Assembly (NCBI GenBank): GCA_001782515.1
Contig: MFOV01000012.1
Location: forward strand, 5,832-43,214
Length of the DNA stretch: 37,383 nt
Source of the DNA: Candidatus Levybacteria bacterium RIFCSPLOWO2_01_FULL_39_10
GTDB taxonomy: Bacteria > Patescibacteriota > Microgenomatia > Levybacterales > UBA12049
Reading direction: 5' to 3'
Positions 24,001-31,233 of the stretch are shown here, one piece after another. The notes beneath the pieces are model-generated. The model ran no database searches, was not told where the DNA came from, and saw nothing but the letters and a program-made list of their open reading frames with translations. Made by a program: the position numbers and the translations under genes. The first letter of the stretch is position 1. Every line of letters starts with the position of its first letter.

Positions 24001-24684
24001 TTAGGATTTTTGTTTTTTGGCTTTAGTCTCATATTCTTTAACAGTTGAATCATATGAATATGCTTCGGGAACATAAGACTGTGCCATCTGACTCATTTGA
24101 TATTGTGTTCCAACACCAACTCCGGCAATAACAACCCATACCAATATCCAGAACCAAGACTCAGCAATGTATGGTTCAATAAGAGCAAGTCCAAGCTGGC
24201 TTGGTGGAATCTGTACGAAAAGAACAAGCACCCCGCCAATCAAAGCTGACGCTCCTGCAAAAGCTGTTATTACCATTATGTATATTTTCGGCATGTCTCC
24301 TTTCCAGAAAAGGTAACCGAGAGCAACAGCTCCGATTACCCCAACCATAAAAGACATGAATCCTCCGAATCCTATTGGAAGCATAATGCCAGCTCCCAAA
24401 GTGTATCCGAGAATAAGGCCCGCTAAAAGAATTGCTAAGGAATATACAAAATAGGCAACAGCTGCAAAAATTACACCCAAGACTACTCCCACAACAAGTC
24501 CAAGAGAAACCCCTAAGAATGGATAATTTGATGCAAAGTTACTAACGAGATCAAGTCCAAGCCATAGCCCTCCGAAAAATCCAAGAATTGGAAGGAGCAC
24601 TCTGAAAGCAGCATAGCCCATGAATGTAAGTCCAAGTCCAAGGACTATCGCCAAAAATGAAAATAATAAAACTTCAAGTAACAA
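24001..24684 (-). CDS. Multi-pass membrane protein, DUF4203-like
   Basis: A 227-residue protein with seven or so Gly/Leu/Val-rich helices, resembling the DUF4203 (TMEM198-like) membrane domain: repeats such as FRVLLPILGFFGGLWLGLDL and ILLAGLILGYTLGAG alternate. The C-terminal 35 residues are polar, with Tyr and Lys (SYDSTVKEYETKAKK). It starts with TTG, set by a very strong Shine-Dalgarno (AAAGGAGGTGA) 7 bases upstream. It is a single gene with its own promoter. Function unknown. Confidence 0.65.
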   Translation of the reverse strand: MLLEVLLFSFLAIVLGLGLTFMGYAAFRVLLPILGFFGGLWLGLDLVSNFASNYPFLGVSLGLVVGVVLGVIFAAVAYFVYSLAILLAGLILGYTLGAGIMLPIGFGGFMSFMVGVIGAVALGYLFWKGDMPKIYIMVITAFAGASALIGGVLVLFVQIPPSQLGLALIEPYIAESWFWILVWVVIAGVGVGTQYQMSQMAQSYVPEAYSYDSTVKEYETKAKKQKS

Positions 24685-24737
24685 AGTTATTCACCTCCTT
24701 TCTTAAGATTAGATTACATTTTTCAGCCTCGATTTAC

Positions 24738-24767
24738 AATATATCAAAGGGTATATTATGTGCTCAA
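24738..24767 (-). promoter_or_regulatory. -35/-10 promoter for the DUF4203-like gene
   Basis: On the minus strand TTGAGC is followed, 18 bases later, by TATATT with an upstream TGA. The leader of about 45 bases then carries the Shine-Dalgarno, a different layout from the leaderless genes of the window. Confidence 0.5.
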
Positions 24768-24782
24768 ACTAGAGAGCGGGGA

Positions 24783-25577
24783 TTACTTATTTATAAAAGT
24801 TGCCTGTAAGGAGCCACTGCTGTCTAGCAGTTCTAGGCCATCGAAAGTCATCTGGTAAACTGTAGAATTTTGAAGAGCATTTAAGTATTCTTGTTCTTGA
24901 AGCATAACATCCTCCTCGCATGCAATAAGAGTTACCGCGGGTGTTCCAATACTTATACTATTATTTTCGCCCAAAGCATAAGGCGCGCTATATGAGTTAC
25001 AACTTGAGGTTCCTGTTACTGTTCCGTTTTCAAAAAGTGCGGTAATTTTAGTTCCTATCACCAAAGATACAACTCCACCCCTGCCGTTATTGTAACCAAG
25101 TGCGTTCCAGTCTGTTCCTTCAAGGGCAGGCTCGTCTCTTAGTTTGTAAACTAATAAACCGTTCCCGTTTGAATCTTTTAAATAAAGATTGCTGCCGCTT
25201 ATTTCAAATTTTGTGACATTTTCCAAATGTCTTAAATAAATATTTTCAAGCGTCATGATATCTGGAAGACAGGCTTTTTCAGTAGTTACAAATGGGGAGA
25301 ACTCAATATCGTTTCCGCTGGTTGAATAAGTTCCGCTATATAGATTGCAAAACGCGGTGCCGGTTACTCTTCCGTTATCTTCAAAAATAATGTTTGCAGT
25401 TTGTGTTTCATCGGGAACCTGGTTGGTTTGTTTGCCTTTCGAGTACTCTGTCAAATTCCAATAACCGTAAATTTCCGAGGAATTATTATTAATTAAAGAG
25501 TTGTCCCGCGTAAATAAAAGAAAAAGAGCTGTCAAAATTAAAACAATTCCTATTATTGCAAGTATTGCGTTTTTCAT
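24783..25577 (-). CDS. Exported protein with two META (HslJ-like) domains
   Basis: A 264-residue protein. An N-terminal anchor (AILAIIGIVLILTALFLLF) is followed by two tandem META domains: about residues 38-148 (IIFEDNGRVTGTAFCNLYSG, then TTEKACL) and 152-264 (GTVTGTSSCNSYSAPY, then LIACEED). Each has the conserved Gly-x-x-Cys-Asn-x-Tyr strand and a later Cys (C77/C103 type pair), which probably form one disulfide per domain outside the membrane. META proteins include HslJ and similar lipoproteins of unclear stress roles. It starts 7 bases after the RskA-like gene, in one operon. Confidence 0.8.
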   Translation of the reverse strand: MKNAILAIIGIVLILTALFLLFTRDNSLINNNSSEIYGYWNLTEYSKGKQTNQVPDETQTANIIFEDNGRVTGTAFCNLYSGTYSTSGNDIEFSPFVTTEKACLPDIMTLENIYLRHLENVTKFEISGSNLYLKDSNGNGLLVYKLRDEPALEGTDWNALGYNNGRGGVVSLVIGTKITALFENGTVTGTSSCNSYSAPYALGENNSISIGTPAVTLIACEEDVMLQEQEYLNALQNSTVYQMTFDGLELLDSSGSLQATFINK

Positions 25578-25584
25578 ATATTCG

Positions 25585-26157
25585 CTACAAACTATGCATC
25601 GTGCCTTCTACTATATGGTCGGCAGGAGATGGATCGCCATTATTCGGCTCGATTGTCAGCACATAAAAATCATAATTTGTCAGGTCCTGCCTTGATTTAT
25701 AAATGTTTGTATAGACTCCTCCAATTTTTCGGACAATTCCGGTGCTTAAAAACATGAAAGGGTCCTTTTGTACAATCCAGCCCTCATAAAAATCATCACT
25801 TGTGGGTGTTGGTAAATTTTCAAATGTTGCAAGAAGTGAGTACTGTGCTCCATCATAATTTGATTTTGCAATTCCCACTGCCTCGCCACCTGTATTTATG
25901 TCCCTTACTTCTCTTTTCGTAACATCTGAAAGTTCACCTTCATATTGATATGTAATTTCCTTCATAGCATCTAGATCATTTTCATCGGTTTCAATCATCA
26001 TCTCATCATCAGTTGGCTCACCGGTCATTGATTTCTCCGAAGTATTTTTGTTTATCATACCCAAATCAACTGGTAGGTTATCTGGCTTTAAAAAATAAAA
26101 ACCAATACCCCCGATTATTATTAAAACCAGAAATATAATTATTAATTTCTTAACCAT
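25585..26157 (-). CDS. Membrane-anchored protein with RskA-like (anti-sigma-K) outer domain
   Basis: A 190-residue protein with a single N-terminal helix (about 4-24), an acidic linker (TDDEMMIETDEND), and a C-terminal beta domain of about 110 residues. The line ATFENLPTPTSDDFYEGWIV and then STGIVRK resembles the outer domain of anti-sigma-K proteins, but the cytoplasmic zinc-binding anti-sigma domain is missing, so I do not call it an anti-sigma factor. It lies between a 44-residue gene upstream (9-base gap) and the double-META gene, as an envelope operon. Confidence 0.6.
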   Translation of the reverse strand: MVKKLIIIFLVLIIIGGIGFYFLKPDNLPVDLGMINKNTSEKSMTGEPTDDEMMIETDENDLDAMKEITYQYEGELSDVTKREVRDINTGGEAVGIAKSNYDGAQYSLLATFENLPTPTSDDFYEGWIVQKDPFMFLSTGIVRKIGGVYTNIYKSRQDLTNYDFYVLTIEPNNGDPSPADHIVEGTMHSL

Positions 26158-26166
26158 AATTAAGAT

Positions 26167-26301
26167 TTATTTTTTATTCAGATGTTTAAAATATTCAATT
26201 TGCATGAGGCGTTTCTTCGCTTCCTCGTAAGTCCGGTAAGTTCCCATATTTCGTCCTTTCTCAGAGAGAACTCGGAAGCCTTCTTTTACTTTTCTAATCA
26301 T
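26167..26301 (-). CDS. Small conserved-type protein (44 residues, YRTYEEA)
   Basis: An ORF starting MIRKVKEGFRVLSEKGR, then GTYRTYEEAKKRLMQIEYFK. This GxYRTxxEAxKRLxQIEYFKH pattern is a recognisable short protein type seen in CPR and phage genomes, of unknown function. It is preceded by an extended -10 promoter 6 bases before the ATG, strongly supporting the start. It heads the RskA-like/META operon. Confidence 0.75.
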   Translation of the reverse strand: MIRKVKEGFRVLSEKGRNMGTYRTYEEAKKRLMQIEYFKHLNKK

Positions 26302-26307
26302 ATATAA

Positions 26308-26316
26308 ATTATAGCA
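26308..26316 (-). promoter_or_regulatory. Extended -10 promoter, leaderless start of the 44-residue gene
   Basis: TGCTATAAT on the minus strand, six bases (TTATAT) before the ATG at 26301. Confidence 0.65.
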
Positions 26317-26325
26317 AAAGAGTTT

Positions 26326-26790
26326 TTAGATAGATAAAGCATCAAGTGCTTTTAGTGCATAATATTTGACATTCGGAACAATCTCATTATTTTCTTCTAT
26401 TTCTTTCTTTGTAAACCATCTACACTCCTCGTTTAACTCATCTTTCATACCCTGAGTTATTTGATCACTTGTTGCTTTAGCAAAATAAACAAACGTTATG
26501 TGTTCATGTGTTTTGTCAATTTTATGTCTGTTTAAAAAATATGGGGGTATTAACTCTATGGTTTCATCCTTTTCATAATTAGGTCTTAGCTTATCATCCA
26601 GTTCAATATCCAATCCAACCTCTTCTTTAACTTCACGAATCGCCGCCTCAACTGGGTCCTCGTGAAGCTCAATATGTCCACCAATACTCAACCACTTTTT
26701 ATATTTATCATGTCTTCTTAAAAGTACTTTATGTTTATGAACGATAAAAACTTCAACTGTAAAATCGATAAGTTTATGGATGTGTGGCAT
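26326..26790 (-). CDS. Nudix hydrolase
   Basis: A 154-residue cytoplasmic hydrolase of nucleoside-diphosphate-linked compounds. The Nudix box is complete: GGHIELHEDP, then AAIREVKEEVGLD, matching Gx5Ex7REUxEExGU (about residues 37-59). The late sequence ELNEECRWFTKKEIEE is typical of MutT/Nudix members that tailor substrate choice, which cannot be read from sequence. The leaderless promoter sets the ATG. Divergent from the DUF3175 gene, with 43 bases between them. Confidence 0.92.
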   Translation of the reverse strand: MPHIHKLIDFTVEVFIVHKHKVLLRRHDKYKKWLSIGGHIELHEDPVEAAIREVKEEVGLDIELDDKLRPNYEKDETIELIPPYFLNRHKIDKTHEHITFVYFAKATSDQITQGMKDELNEECRWFTKKEIEENNEIVPNVKYYALKALDALSI

Positions 26791-26796
26791 GGAGAG

Positions 26797-26805
26797 ATTA
26801 TAACA
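26797..26805 (-). promoter_or_regulatory. Extended -10 promoter of the Nudix gene
   Basis: TGTTATAAT, six bases (CTCTCC) before the ATG at 26790 on the minus strand. Confidence 0.65.
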
Positions 26806-26821
26806 AATTGAACTTGTATTG

Positions 26822-26827
26822 TAGAAT
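26822..26827 (+). promoter_or_regulatory. -10 box of the DUF3175 gene
   Basis: TAGAAT, six bases (GAGTTT) before the ATG at 26834. It is back-to-back with the Nudix promoter in a 43-base gap. Confidence 0.45.
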
Positions 26828-26833
26828 GAGTTT

Positions 26834-27127
26834 ATGGCGAGAAAGGACCTGCCTGCCGGCAGGCAGGAGTGGTCGAATGAGGTTACTAAACATAGTATTG
26901 CGCTGGATCTTGAAGAAGGGGTTTTTACATGGGATGATCCGAAAAAAATTGCCTCAAGTCTTAAGCGTTCGGCTGATGTTAGTACAAGAAGAAAAGCCTC
27001 ACCTTTTCAATCCGCAATGAGCATGCTTAATTTTTATATTAACCGCGCTGGTAAAAATCTAAACCCTAGGAAAAAGAAAATACTTGAGGAAGCAAAAATA
27101 GAGCTTCGAAAGATATTCACCGAATAA
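26834..27127 (+). CDS. DUF3175-family protein with an in-frame palindromic insert
   Basis: A 97-residue protein matching DUF3175: EVTKHSIALDLEEGVFTW, then IASSLKRSADVSTRRKASP and MSMLNFYINRAGKNL. Function unknown; the family is common in bacteria as a small basic protein. The oddity is at residues 5-11 (DLPAGRQ), encoded by the perfect palindrome at 26848-26867. Family members usually run straight from the basic start MARK into WS-x-V, so this looks like a mobile palindrome caught in frame. The protein remains open and full length. Confidence 0.85.
   Translation: MARKDLPAGRQEWSNEVTKHSIALDLEEGVFTWDDPKKIASSLKRSADVSTRRKASPFQSAMSMLNFYINRAGKNLNPRKKKILEEAKIELRKIFTE
26848..26867. repeat. 20-bp perfect palindrome inside a coding region
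   Basis: CCTGCCTGCCGGCAGGCAGG is identical to its reverse complement and 80% GC within an AT-rich gene. It encodes LPAGRQ in the frame used. I recall such PAGRQ peptides recurring in CPR proteins, which suggests a dispersed palindromic element comparable to Rickettsia palindromic elements. Confidence 0.8.
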
Positions 27128-27165
27128 GGGCAATTATAGCACTTCGCTTTTGCTCAGCGTAAACA
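27128..27165. repeat. Degenerate copy of the GGGGCAATTATAGC/CTTCG..CTCAG repeat
   Basis: GGGCAATTATAGCA followed by CTTCGCTTTTGCTCAG matches, in reverse orientation, the end of the 76-bp repeats near 33700 and 34300 (GGGGCAATTATAGCCCTTCGACTTTGCTCAGG) with several changes. It lies just after the DUF3175 stop. Its -10 box points on the minus strand into the DUF3175 end and drives no visible gene. Confidence 0.55.
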
Positions 27166-27169
27166 GAAG

Positions 27170-27793
27170 TTATTTACTGAATATTGTTATTCCGCCGTTA
27201 GAGCCGGGGAAGTTGAAAGCTTTTTCAAAATCTTTTAGAGTAATTTTTCTTCCTTTGATTGGTGGTAGTCCAGGGTCGTGAAGAATTATATTTCTTCCGT
27301 CAAAATCATAAAGCAAAATGTAATGTAAAGAAAAGCCTGGCTTGTTGTTTAAAATTCTGGAATTTACTTCTACGCTAACCAAAAAGCCGTCTTTTAAGTT
27401 TTCTGTTATTTCATTAACAGATCCTTTTCTTATCTCGTGCTTTACGTTTTTGAGAAATTCCGGAATAAAAGGGATTACTGATTTGATATTGCTTTTGTCC
27501 AGATAATAATCCGCTGTGTCTTTGCCGACCACTTTTCTAAGGTAATCCGGGCCGTCTTTGTAAAGTTTTTTGTAATCGACGGGTTCTACGCTCGTGATTT
27601 TTAAACCTTTTTTTGCAAAGTATGTAAGTCCGGGGAATGTCCAAGTTCCTTTTCTGGAGACAGATTTCATTATTCTATCTATTTCGCGCCAATTTAAATC
27701 TTCACCAAAATAATATTTGCTAAGCATTCGAAAGACTGCGGGACAACAGTGCATGTTATCGGAAGAATTAGCTACAAACGGGATCTTTTTCAT
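27170..27793 (-). CDS. C39-like cysteine peptidase-fold protein
   Basis: A 207-residue soluble protein. The start MKKIPFVANSSDNMHCCPAV resembles the catalytic-Cys region of C39-like (papain-fold) peptidases, where a QxxxxCGPA line is usual. The matching His and Asp lie late: FSLHYILLYDFDG and IILHDPG. The spacing fits a Cys-His-Asp set, but no Gln for the oxyanion hole is obvious and the Cys is doubled, so activity is uncertain. There is no transporter domain or signal peptide; it may process or bind peptides in the cytoplasm. A leaderless promoter defines the ATG. Confidence 0.7.
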   Translation of the reverse strand: MKKIPFVANSSDNMHCCPAVFRMLSKYYFGEDLNWREIDRIMKSVSRKGTWTFPGLTYFAKKGLKITSVEPVDYKKLYKDGPDYLRKVVGKDTADYYLDKSNIKSVIPFIPEFLKNVKHEIRKGSVNEITENLKDGFLVSVEVNSRILNNKPGFSLHYILLYDFDGRNIILHDPGLPPIKGRKITLKDFEKAFNFPGSNGGITIFSK

Positions 27794-27808
27794 GGGGCAA
27801 TTATAGCA
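27794..27808 (-). promoter_or_regulatory. TGCTATAATTGCCCC promoter of the C39-like gene
   Basis: The 15-base motif, reading on the minus strand, directly abuts the ATG at 27793 (six bases between TATAAT and ATG). Confidence 0.75.
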
Positions 27809-27826
27809 GGTTTGTTATATAAGCTA

Positions 27827-27835
27827 TGTTATAAT
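27827..27835 (+). promoter_or_regulatory. Extended -10 promoter of the gene at 27847
   Basis: TGTTATAAT, eleven bases before the ATG, divergent from the C39-like gene promoter. Confidence 0.6.
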
Positions 27836-27846
27836 CTAAGTCATTA

Positions 27847-28374
27847 ATGAATATAAATTATATATCTTCCGTTGTTGAAATATTTACCCAGCTTACAACA
27901 GCGATTGCAATAATTCTCGGTGGCATTTGGGGATATTGGAATTTTGTGATCAGAAGGACTGGTATATGGAATCTTCAAATGAGTATTTTGCCCCAAGTCC
28001 ATAGTTATCATGGAAAAGACCGCTTACTAATTGTTGTTAATATTACGTTAAAAAATGTTGGTAATGTAAAGATTGTTCCTGGACCAAGCGGATGCAGATT
28101 AACAGTGATTAAATTACCAAAAAATATTAAAGAATATAACGTTTTAGATTGGAAAAAAGGACAGGTGCTGTTTAAAAATATTGACATATTAAGGAATTGT
28201 AAAGTAAATAATAGTTATGAAGGAGGATATGAGCTTGAACCAAATAATGAATATCATGAATTCGAAACATTTATTGTAAAAAAAGGTGATTTGTTAGCGA
28301 TAAGATGTAAATTTTATTGTGAAAACAATAAGGATGTTATTCACGAAAGTACTATATTTCAAGTAAATACCTGA
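27847..28374 (+). CDS. Hypothetical protein with N-terminal membrane helix
   Basis: A 175-residue protein. One N-terminal membrane helix (about 14-33, LTTAIAIILGGIWGYWNF) is followed by RRTGIWNLQM and a beta-rich domain of about 130 residues (LLIVVNITLKNVGNVKIV) that reads like an Ig-like sandwich. It likely faces the cytoplasm or the outside close to the membrane; no enzyme motif is seen. Function unknown. It stands alone with its own promoter. Confidence 0.65.
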   Translation: MNINYISSVVEIFTQLTTAIAIILGGIWGYWNFVIRRTGIWNLQMSILPQVHSYHGKDRLLIVVNITLKNVGNVKIVPGPSGCRLTVIKLPKNIKEYNVLDWKKGQVLFKNIDILRNCKVNNSYEGGYELEPNNEYHEFETFIVKKGDLLAIRCKFYCENNKDVIHESTIFQVNT

Positions 28375-28392
28375 AAAATTACTCTTAATATT

Positions 28393-28530
28393 TTAAAAAG
28401 ATAATTGTTGTTTATAGAAATCAATTGAATTTGTTACAGCGCTATTCCAACCTGATGGCAGCAAATTATGGTCAGCTCCGGGATATTTAAAATAAGTAAC
28501 ATCTACATCATTTTCCTTTAAAGCTTCTCC
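28393..28530 (-). pseudogene. C-terminal remnant of an alpha/beta hydrolase
   Basis: The minus-strand frame reads EALKENDVDVTYFKYPGADH, then NLLPSGWNSAVTNSIDFYKQ and a stop. This is the C-terminal end of a prolyl-oligopeptidase/dienelactone-type alpha/beta hydrolase, with the catalytic His in GADH. About 45 codons remain. Upstream, the frame hits a stop and the sequence changes into repeats, so the N-terminal part including the nucleophile is lost. No start codon with a promoter is present. Confidence 0.65.
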
Positions 28531-28665
28531 TTTCCCACTTTACTTTCCCACTTGGAATGTGGGAAGCAAGAAATGTGGGAAGCAAGAACCTCGGTTTCAC
28601 TCAGTGCAAGCGCGCAAGGCTACGAAGGATTCATCTTGAGGGTTTCATCCTGAAGGGCAAGGAAG
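28531..28665. repeat. Repeat-rich gap: GTGGGAAGCAAG repeats and an AAGGCTACGA element
   Basis: Two direct copies of ATGTGGGAAGCAAGAA (near 28557-28590) follow an inverted match (CTTTCCCACTT). Then comes a GC-richer stretch containing CAAGGCTACGAAGG, similar to TAAGGCTACGATAGGG in the 76-bp repeats (reverse strand). This marks a place where several small repeats accumulated and broke a gene. No gene is seen. Confidence 0.55.
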
Positions 28666-28679
28666 AAAGAGTATATTGT

Positions 28680-28988
28680 TTAGGATAAAATTCCTGAGAA
28701 GAATATAAGAAGAATAACAACTGTTATTGCGGCAAAAATTCCAAGAGTTTGAAGGAATATATTAACGGCTTCTTTTTTCTTCCCGTCAAAATAAAGCTGT
28801 AGCGGCTGGAAAAGAAAAATATATCCCATAACTGCTGCAGAGAGTGAAAAAAGAGAGAGTGCAGCAATTGGCGCAAGTACAGAATTATCATTAGTTCCTG
28901 AAAACTGCGTACCATAATACATTACACTTGCCACAACTACTATATATAGTACTCCGGCCCCAGCATTGATGATTGGATTCTTAGTCAC
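28680..28988 (-). CDS. Small three-helix membrane protein
   Basis: A 102-residue protein beginning (GTG) MTKNPIINAGAGVLYIVVVA, with three hydrophobic helices and a basic loop FDGKKKEA between helices two and three. The look is that of a conserved-type CPR membrane protein (NPxINAxxAxxYIV). A TATAAT box (29004-29009) gives a leader of about 9 bases before the GTG. No family function known. Confidence 0.65.
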   Translation of the reverse strand: MTKNPIINAGAGVLYIVVVASVMYYGTQFSGTNDNSVLAPIAALSLFSLSAAVMGYIFLFQPLQLYFDGKKKEAVNIFLQTLGIFAAITVVILLIFFSGILS

Positions 28989-29084
28989 TTATTTATTATC
29001 AGAATTATAGCACAAACGGGCAATTCCAAAATTTTAAATCTTGCATGAATTTTTAAATATCTTTACTATAAATGTATAGACTAA

Positions 29085-29762
29085 ATGGCGGTTGCGCAGG
29101 AAACACTAAACGCTCCACACCACACCGATTCAGAAGCGGAATCTGCTTTTATCCCCCTAAAAATGACACAACGATCAGTAGACATTGATATCGATTTTTC
29201 AAAAGTAAATCCTGATAATATAATTGGTAAAATATACGAAGATGAATGTTTCAAGAGAGTAATTGAAGAGCTTGGGCCAAGCGAGGTTGCGTATGGTGCA
29301 CATTTTTTAAACAGAGCATTTAACTCTCACCTTAAAGCAAGAGGGGTTTCAATACCAGATGCATTAGTTGGTGAAGTTGATTACTCAACGCAGGTGTTAG
29401 ATCAATCTGGTGTTCCAGTTGATAGGTCCGTAATAAGAGTGAAACGAATTATTGAAGCGCGAACTGGAGAAATCAATGGTATATATAAACTAAAAAGATT
29501 TGGAAACTTAACAGCGGAAATTAGAAGAAATCCGGAATTTTTTACAATGGCAATTAGAAAGTTACTTGCTGGTAGGGGTGGGGTTTTAAATCTTGCTTTT
29601 TTATTTGCTCCGCCCGATGGGGAACTAGAAGTTGATTTTTATTCCCCACATCAACATACAGAAAGAGAAGTAGCTGATGCTAAAAGACAGCTTGGAGAAC
29701 ACCCTTTTAGAAAAATAGGATATAAAACTGTTCCTCTTCCGATTTTCACCCCTGCAGTATAG
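29085..29762 (+). CDS. Hypothetical soluble protein
   Basis: A 225-residue protein without signal or membrane helix. The first 30 residues are probably disordered; the rest is mixed alpha/beta (VIEELGPSEVAYGAHFLNRA, then LAFLFAPPDGELEVDFYSP). I recognise no domain or motif. A TATAGA box ends 4 bases before the ATG, consistent with leaderless expression. It is a single gene. Confidence 0.6.
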   Translation: MAVAQETLNAPHHTDSEAESAFIPLKMTQRSVDIDIDFSKVNPDNIIGKIYEDECFKRVIEELGPSEVAYGAHFLNRAFNSHLKARGVSIPDALVGEVDYSTQVLDQSGVPVDRSVIRVKRIIEARTGEINGIYKLKRFGNLTAEIRRNPEFFTMAIRKLLAGRGGVLNLAFLFAPPDGELEVDFYSPHQHTEREVADAKRQLGEHPFRKIGYKTVPLPIFTPAV

Positions 29763-29770
29763 AGAATTAA

Positions 29771-29875
29771 ATGGATATTTTATTGCTCGAACGATGGTAT
29801 GTTTATAAAACAACTGACTGGACAAATTACCATAAATATCCAGAATTTACTCTAAAACAAACCCAGCATTGTTAG
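29771..29875 (+). CDS. Possible 34-residue ORF after the hypothetical gene
   Basis: The frame MDILLLERWYVYKTTDWTNYHK to a TAG lies 8 bases after the previous stop. There is no Shine-Dalgarno and no recognisable pattern. It could be a real small gene, a fragment or chance. Confidence 0.2.
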   Translation: MDILLLERWYVYKTTDWTNYHKYPEFTLKQTQHC

Positions 29876-29893
29876 CAATAAATTAACTACCCA

Positions 29894-30529
29894 TTATAAC
29901 TGTTTTACAAATCTGACTGTATAGTTCCAAAAGTTTCCCAACACTTTATCAAGAATAAAACCTGCCTCCTCTCCTATCTTGATTGTGGTTGATTTAAGCG
30001 GATAATCTGGGTCAGGCAAAAACTCGGTTACTGCTAGAACACCCCCTGGCTTTAACACCCTTCCTGCCTCCTTCAAAGCTTTCTGTTTGTCTGGTGTCTC
30101 TTGAAGGACTGTCACCATATACACTAAGTCAATAGAATTATCTTCAAAGGGTAGTTTGTATGCGCTTCCAAGAATCAACTTGATGTTTTTTATATCCTGA
30201 TTTTCAGGTTTTGTAAGTTTGACTTTTAGCTGCCTTAACATTGCAGGTTGAATATCAAGCGCATACACTTTTCCTGTCTTCCCAACGACTCTTGCAACAG
30301 ATGTCACAAATGCTCCGCTTCCACATCCAACCTCCAATACACGCATACCCTGCTTTATTCCACTACGCTCTATTAACTTATCGGGTGGTTGCATCTCCCT
30401 TCTTATATCACTATCCAGGAATCGTCCAATAAACGCAGGTGCAGGAAAGTGATACCTTTTTCTAAACAGTCTTATAACTACTTGCCATACCAGAAGAACT
30501 CCTAAGATTGTTAATACAATCGTCGTCAT
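29894..30529 (-). CDS. Membrane-anchored class I SAM-dependent methyltransferase
   Basis: A 211-residue enzyme with an N-terminal membrane helix (TTIVLTILGVLLVWQVVIRL) and a Methyltransf_11/UbiE-like domain. Motif I is VLEVGCGSGAF (about 65-75), the acidic loop ALDIQ follows, and motif II/III region reads EDNSIDLVYMVTVLQE, then AGRVLKPGGVLAV. It uses S-adenosylmethionine; the anchor suggests a lipid or membrane substrate, which I cannot name. A leaderless promoter sets the start. Single gene. Confidence 0.85.
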   Translation of the reverse strand: MTTIVLTILGVLLVWQVVIRLFRKRYHFPAPAFIGRFLDSDIRREMQPPDKLIERSGIKQGMRVLEVGCGSGAFVTSVARVVGKTGKVYALDIQPAMLRQLKVKLTKPENQDIKNIKLILGSAYKLPFEDNSIDLVYMVTVLQETPDKQKALKEAGRVLKPGGVLAVTEFLPDPDYPLKSTTIKIGEEAGFILDKVLGNFWNYTVRFVKQL

Positions 30530-30536
30530 TCCTTAA

Positions 30537-30545
30537 ATTATAGCA
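30537..30545 (-). promoter_or_regulatory. Extended -10 promoter of the methyltransferase gene
   Basis: TGCTATAAT on the minus strand, seven bases (TTAAGGA) before the ATG at 30529. Confidence 0.65.
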
Positions 30546-30688
30546 ACATTTAATGCCTTAAAAACTGCCAACTCGGTTAGATTATTGACAACTCAGCTCC
30601 CCCTATCGGACTTATTCATCAACAGGGAGATTGAGTTTGATGTTAACTTGGAGGATTTTAAGAATTTATATTCAAATCTGAATATTAT

Positions 30689-31174
30689 CTAATTAACTAG
30701 GATATATTTTTCATCCTCGCTGGGTGATTCCCAGTATTTCAAATATTTATCAAACATTTCTCCACTTATTTCAAAGGAATCTATAGGAGGATTTTTACTT
30801 CGTGAAACAACCCTTTCTCTCATTTTCTCTACAGAGCATTCAACATAATATAAAATTGGCTTTGCTCCTGCATTTAATATTTTCTTCTTTATATCGTCTC
30901 TTTGTGATTTAACCCAGAAACCTTCATCTATTATCACATCTTTCCCAGATTCCAAAATTTTGAAAGCAATATTTGTAGCCAATTTCGTTATTTTTCCGTC
31001 ATATACTGCAAAATTCTTATCTGAAGTAATTTTATTTCCATAAATTTTTATAATCCATTCGTCTTTAGTTATGCGAATTGCTCCCGTTTCCTTTTCTAGT
31101 TTTCTAGCAAAAGTAGTTTTTCCCGAACCGATAAATCCGCAGATAACATAAGCAATAGGTTGTTTCTTATTCAT
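30689..31174 (-). CDS. P-loop kinase-like protein (AAA_33 type)
   Basis: A 161-residue protein with Walker A GFIGSGKTTFARKLEKE (about 13-29), followed by the ITKDEW strand, a DVIIDEGFW Walker B-like line (Asp-Glu) and the late YYVECSVEKMRERVVSR lid-type segment. This layout is that of small ATP-dependent kinases of the AAA_33/zeta-toxin/chloramphenicol-phosphotransferase group. The substrate is unknown. No antitoxin gene is adjacent, so a toxin role is not supported. Leaderless start. Confidence 0.85.
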   Translation of the reverse strand: MNKKQPIAYVICGFIGSGKTTFARKLEKETGAIRITKDEWIIKIYGNKITSDKNFAVYDGKITKLATNIAFKILESGKDVIIDEGFWVKSQRDDIKKKILNAGAKPILYYVECSVEKMRERVVSRSKNPPIDSFEISGEMFDKYLKYWESPSEDEKYILVN

Positions 31175-31180
31175 TAAGAC

Positions 31181-31189
31181 ATTATAACA
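31181..31189 (-). promoter_or_regulatory. Extended -10 promoter of the P-loop kinase gene
   Basis: TGTTATAAT on the minus strand, six bases (GTCTTA) before the ATG at 31174. Confidence 0.65.
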
Positions 31190-31233
31190 AAGTGGAATCT
31201 ATTTATATTATGATGGAGCTCTAAAATTACTTG

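Noticed and set aside
25585..26157. Anti-sigma factor call
   Set aside because: Only the outer RskA-like domain is recognisable; the cytoplasmic sigma-binding zinc motif is missing and no ECF sigma gene is adjacent.
30545..30692. Plus-strand open frame ending ...REIEFDVNLEDFKNLYSNLN and a TAA
   Set aside because: It looks a little like the C-terminal tail of a protein, but has no start codon, no ribosome binding site and overlaps the methyltransferase promoter. Too weak to call a pseudogene.
30689..31174. Zeta-type toxin
   Set aside because: The fold is compatible, but there is no epsilon-like antitoxin next to it, so a general P-loop kinase is the safer call.
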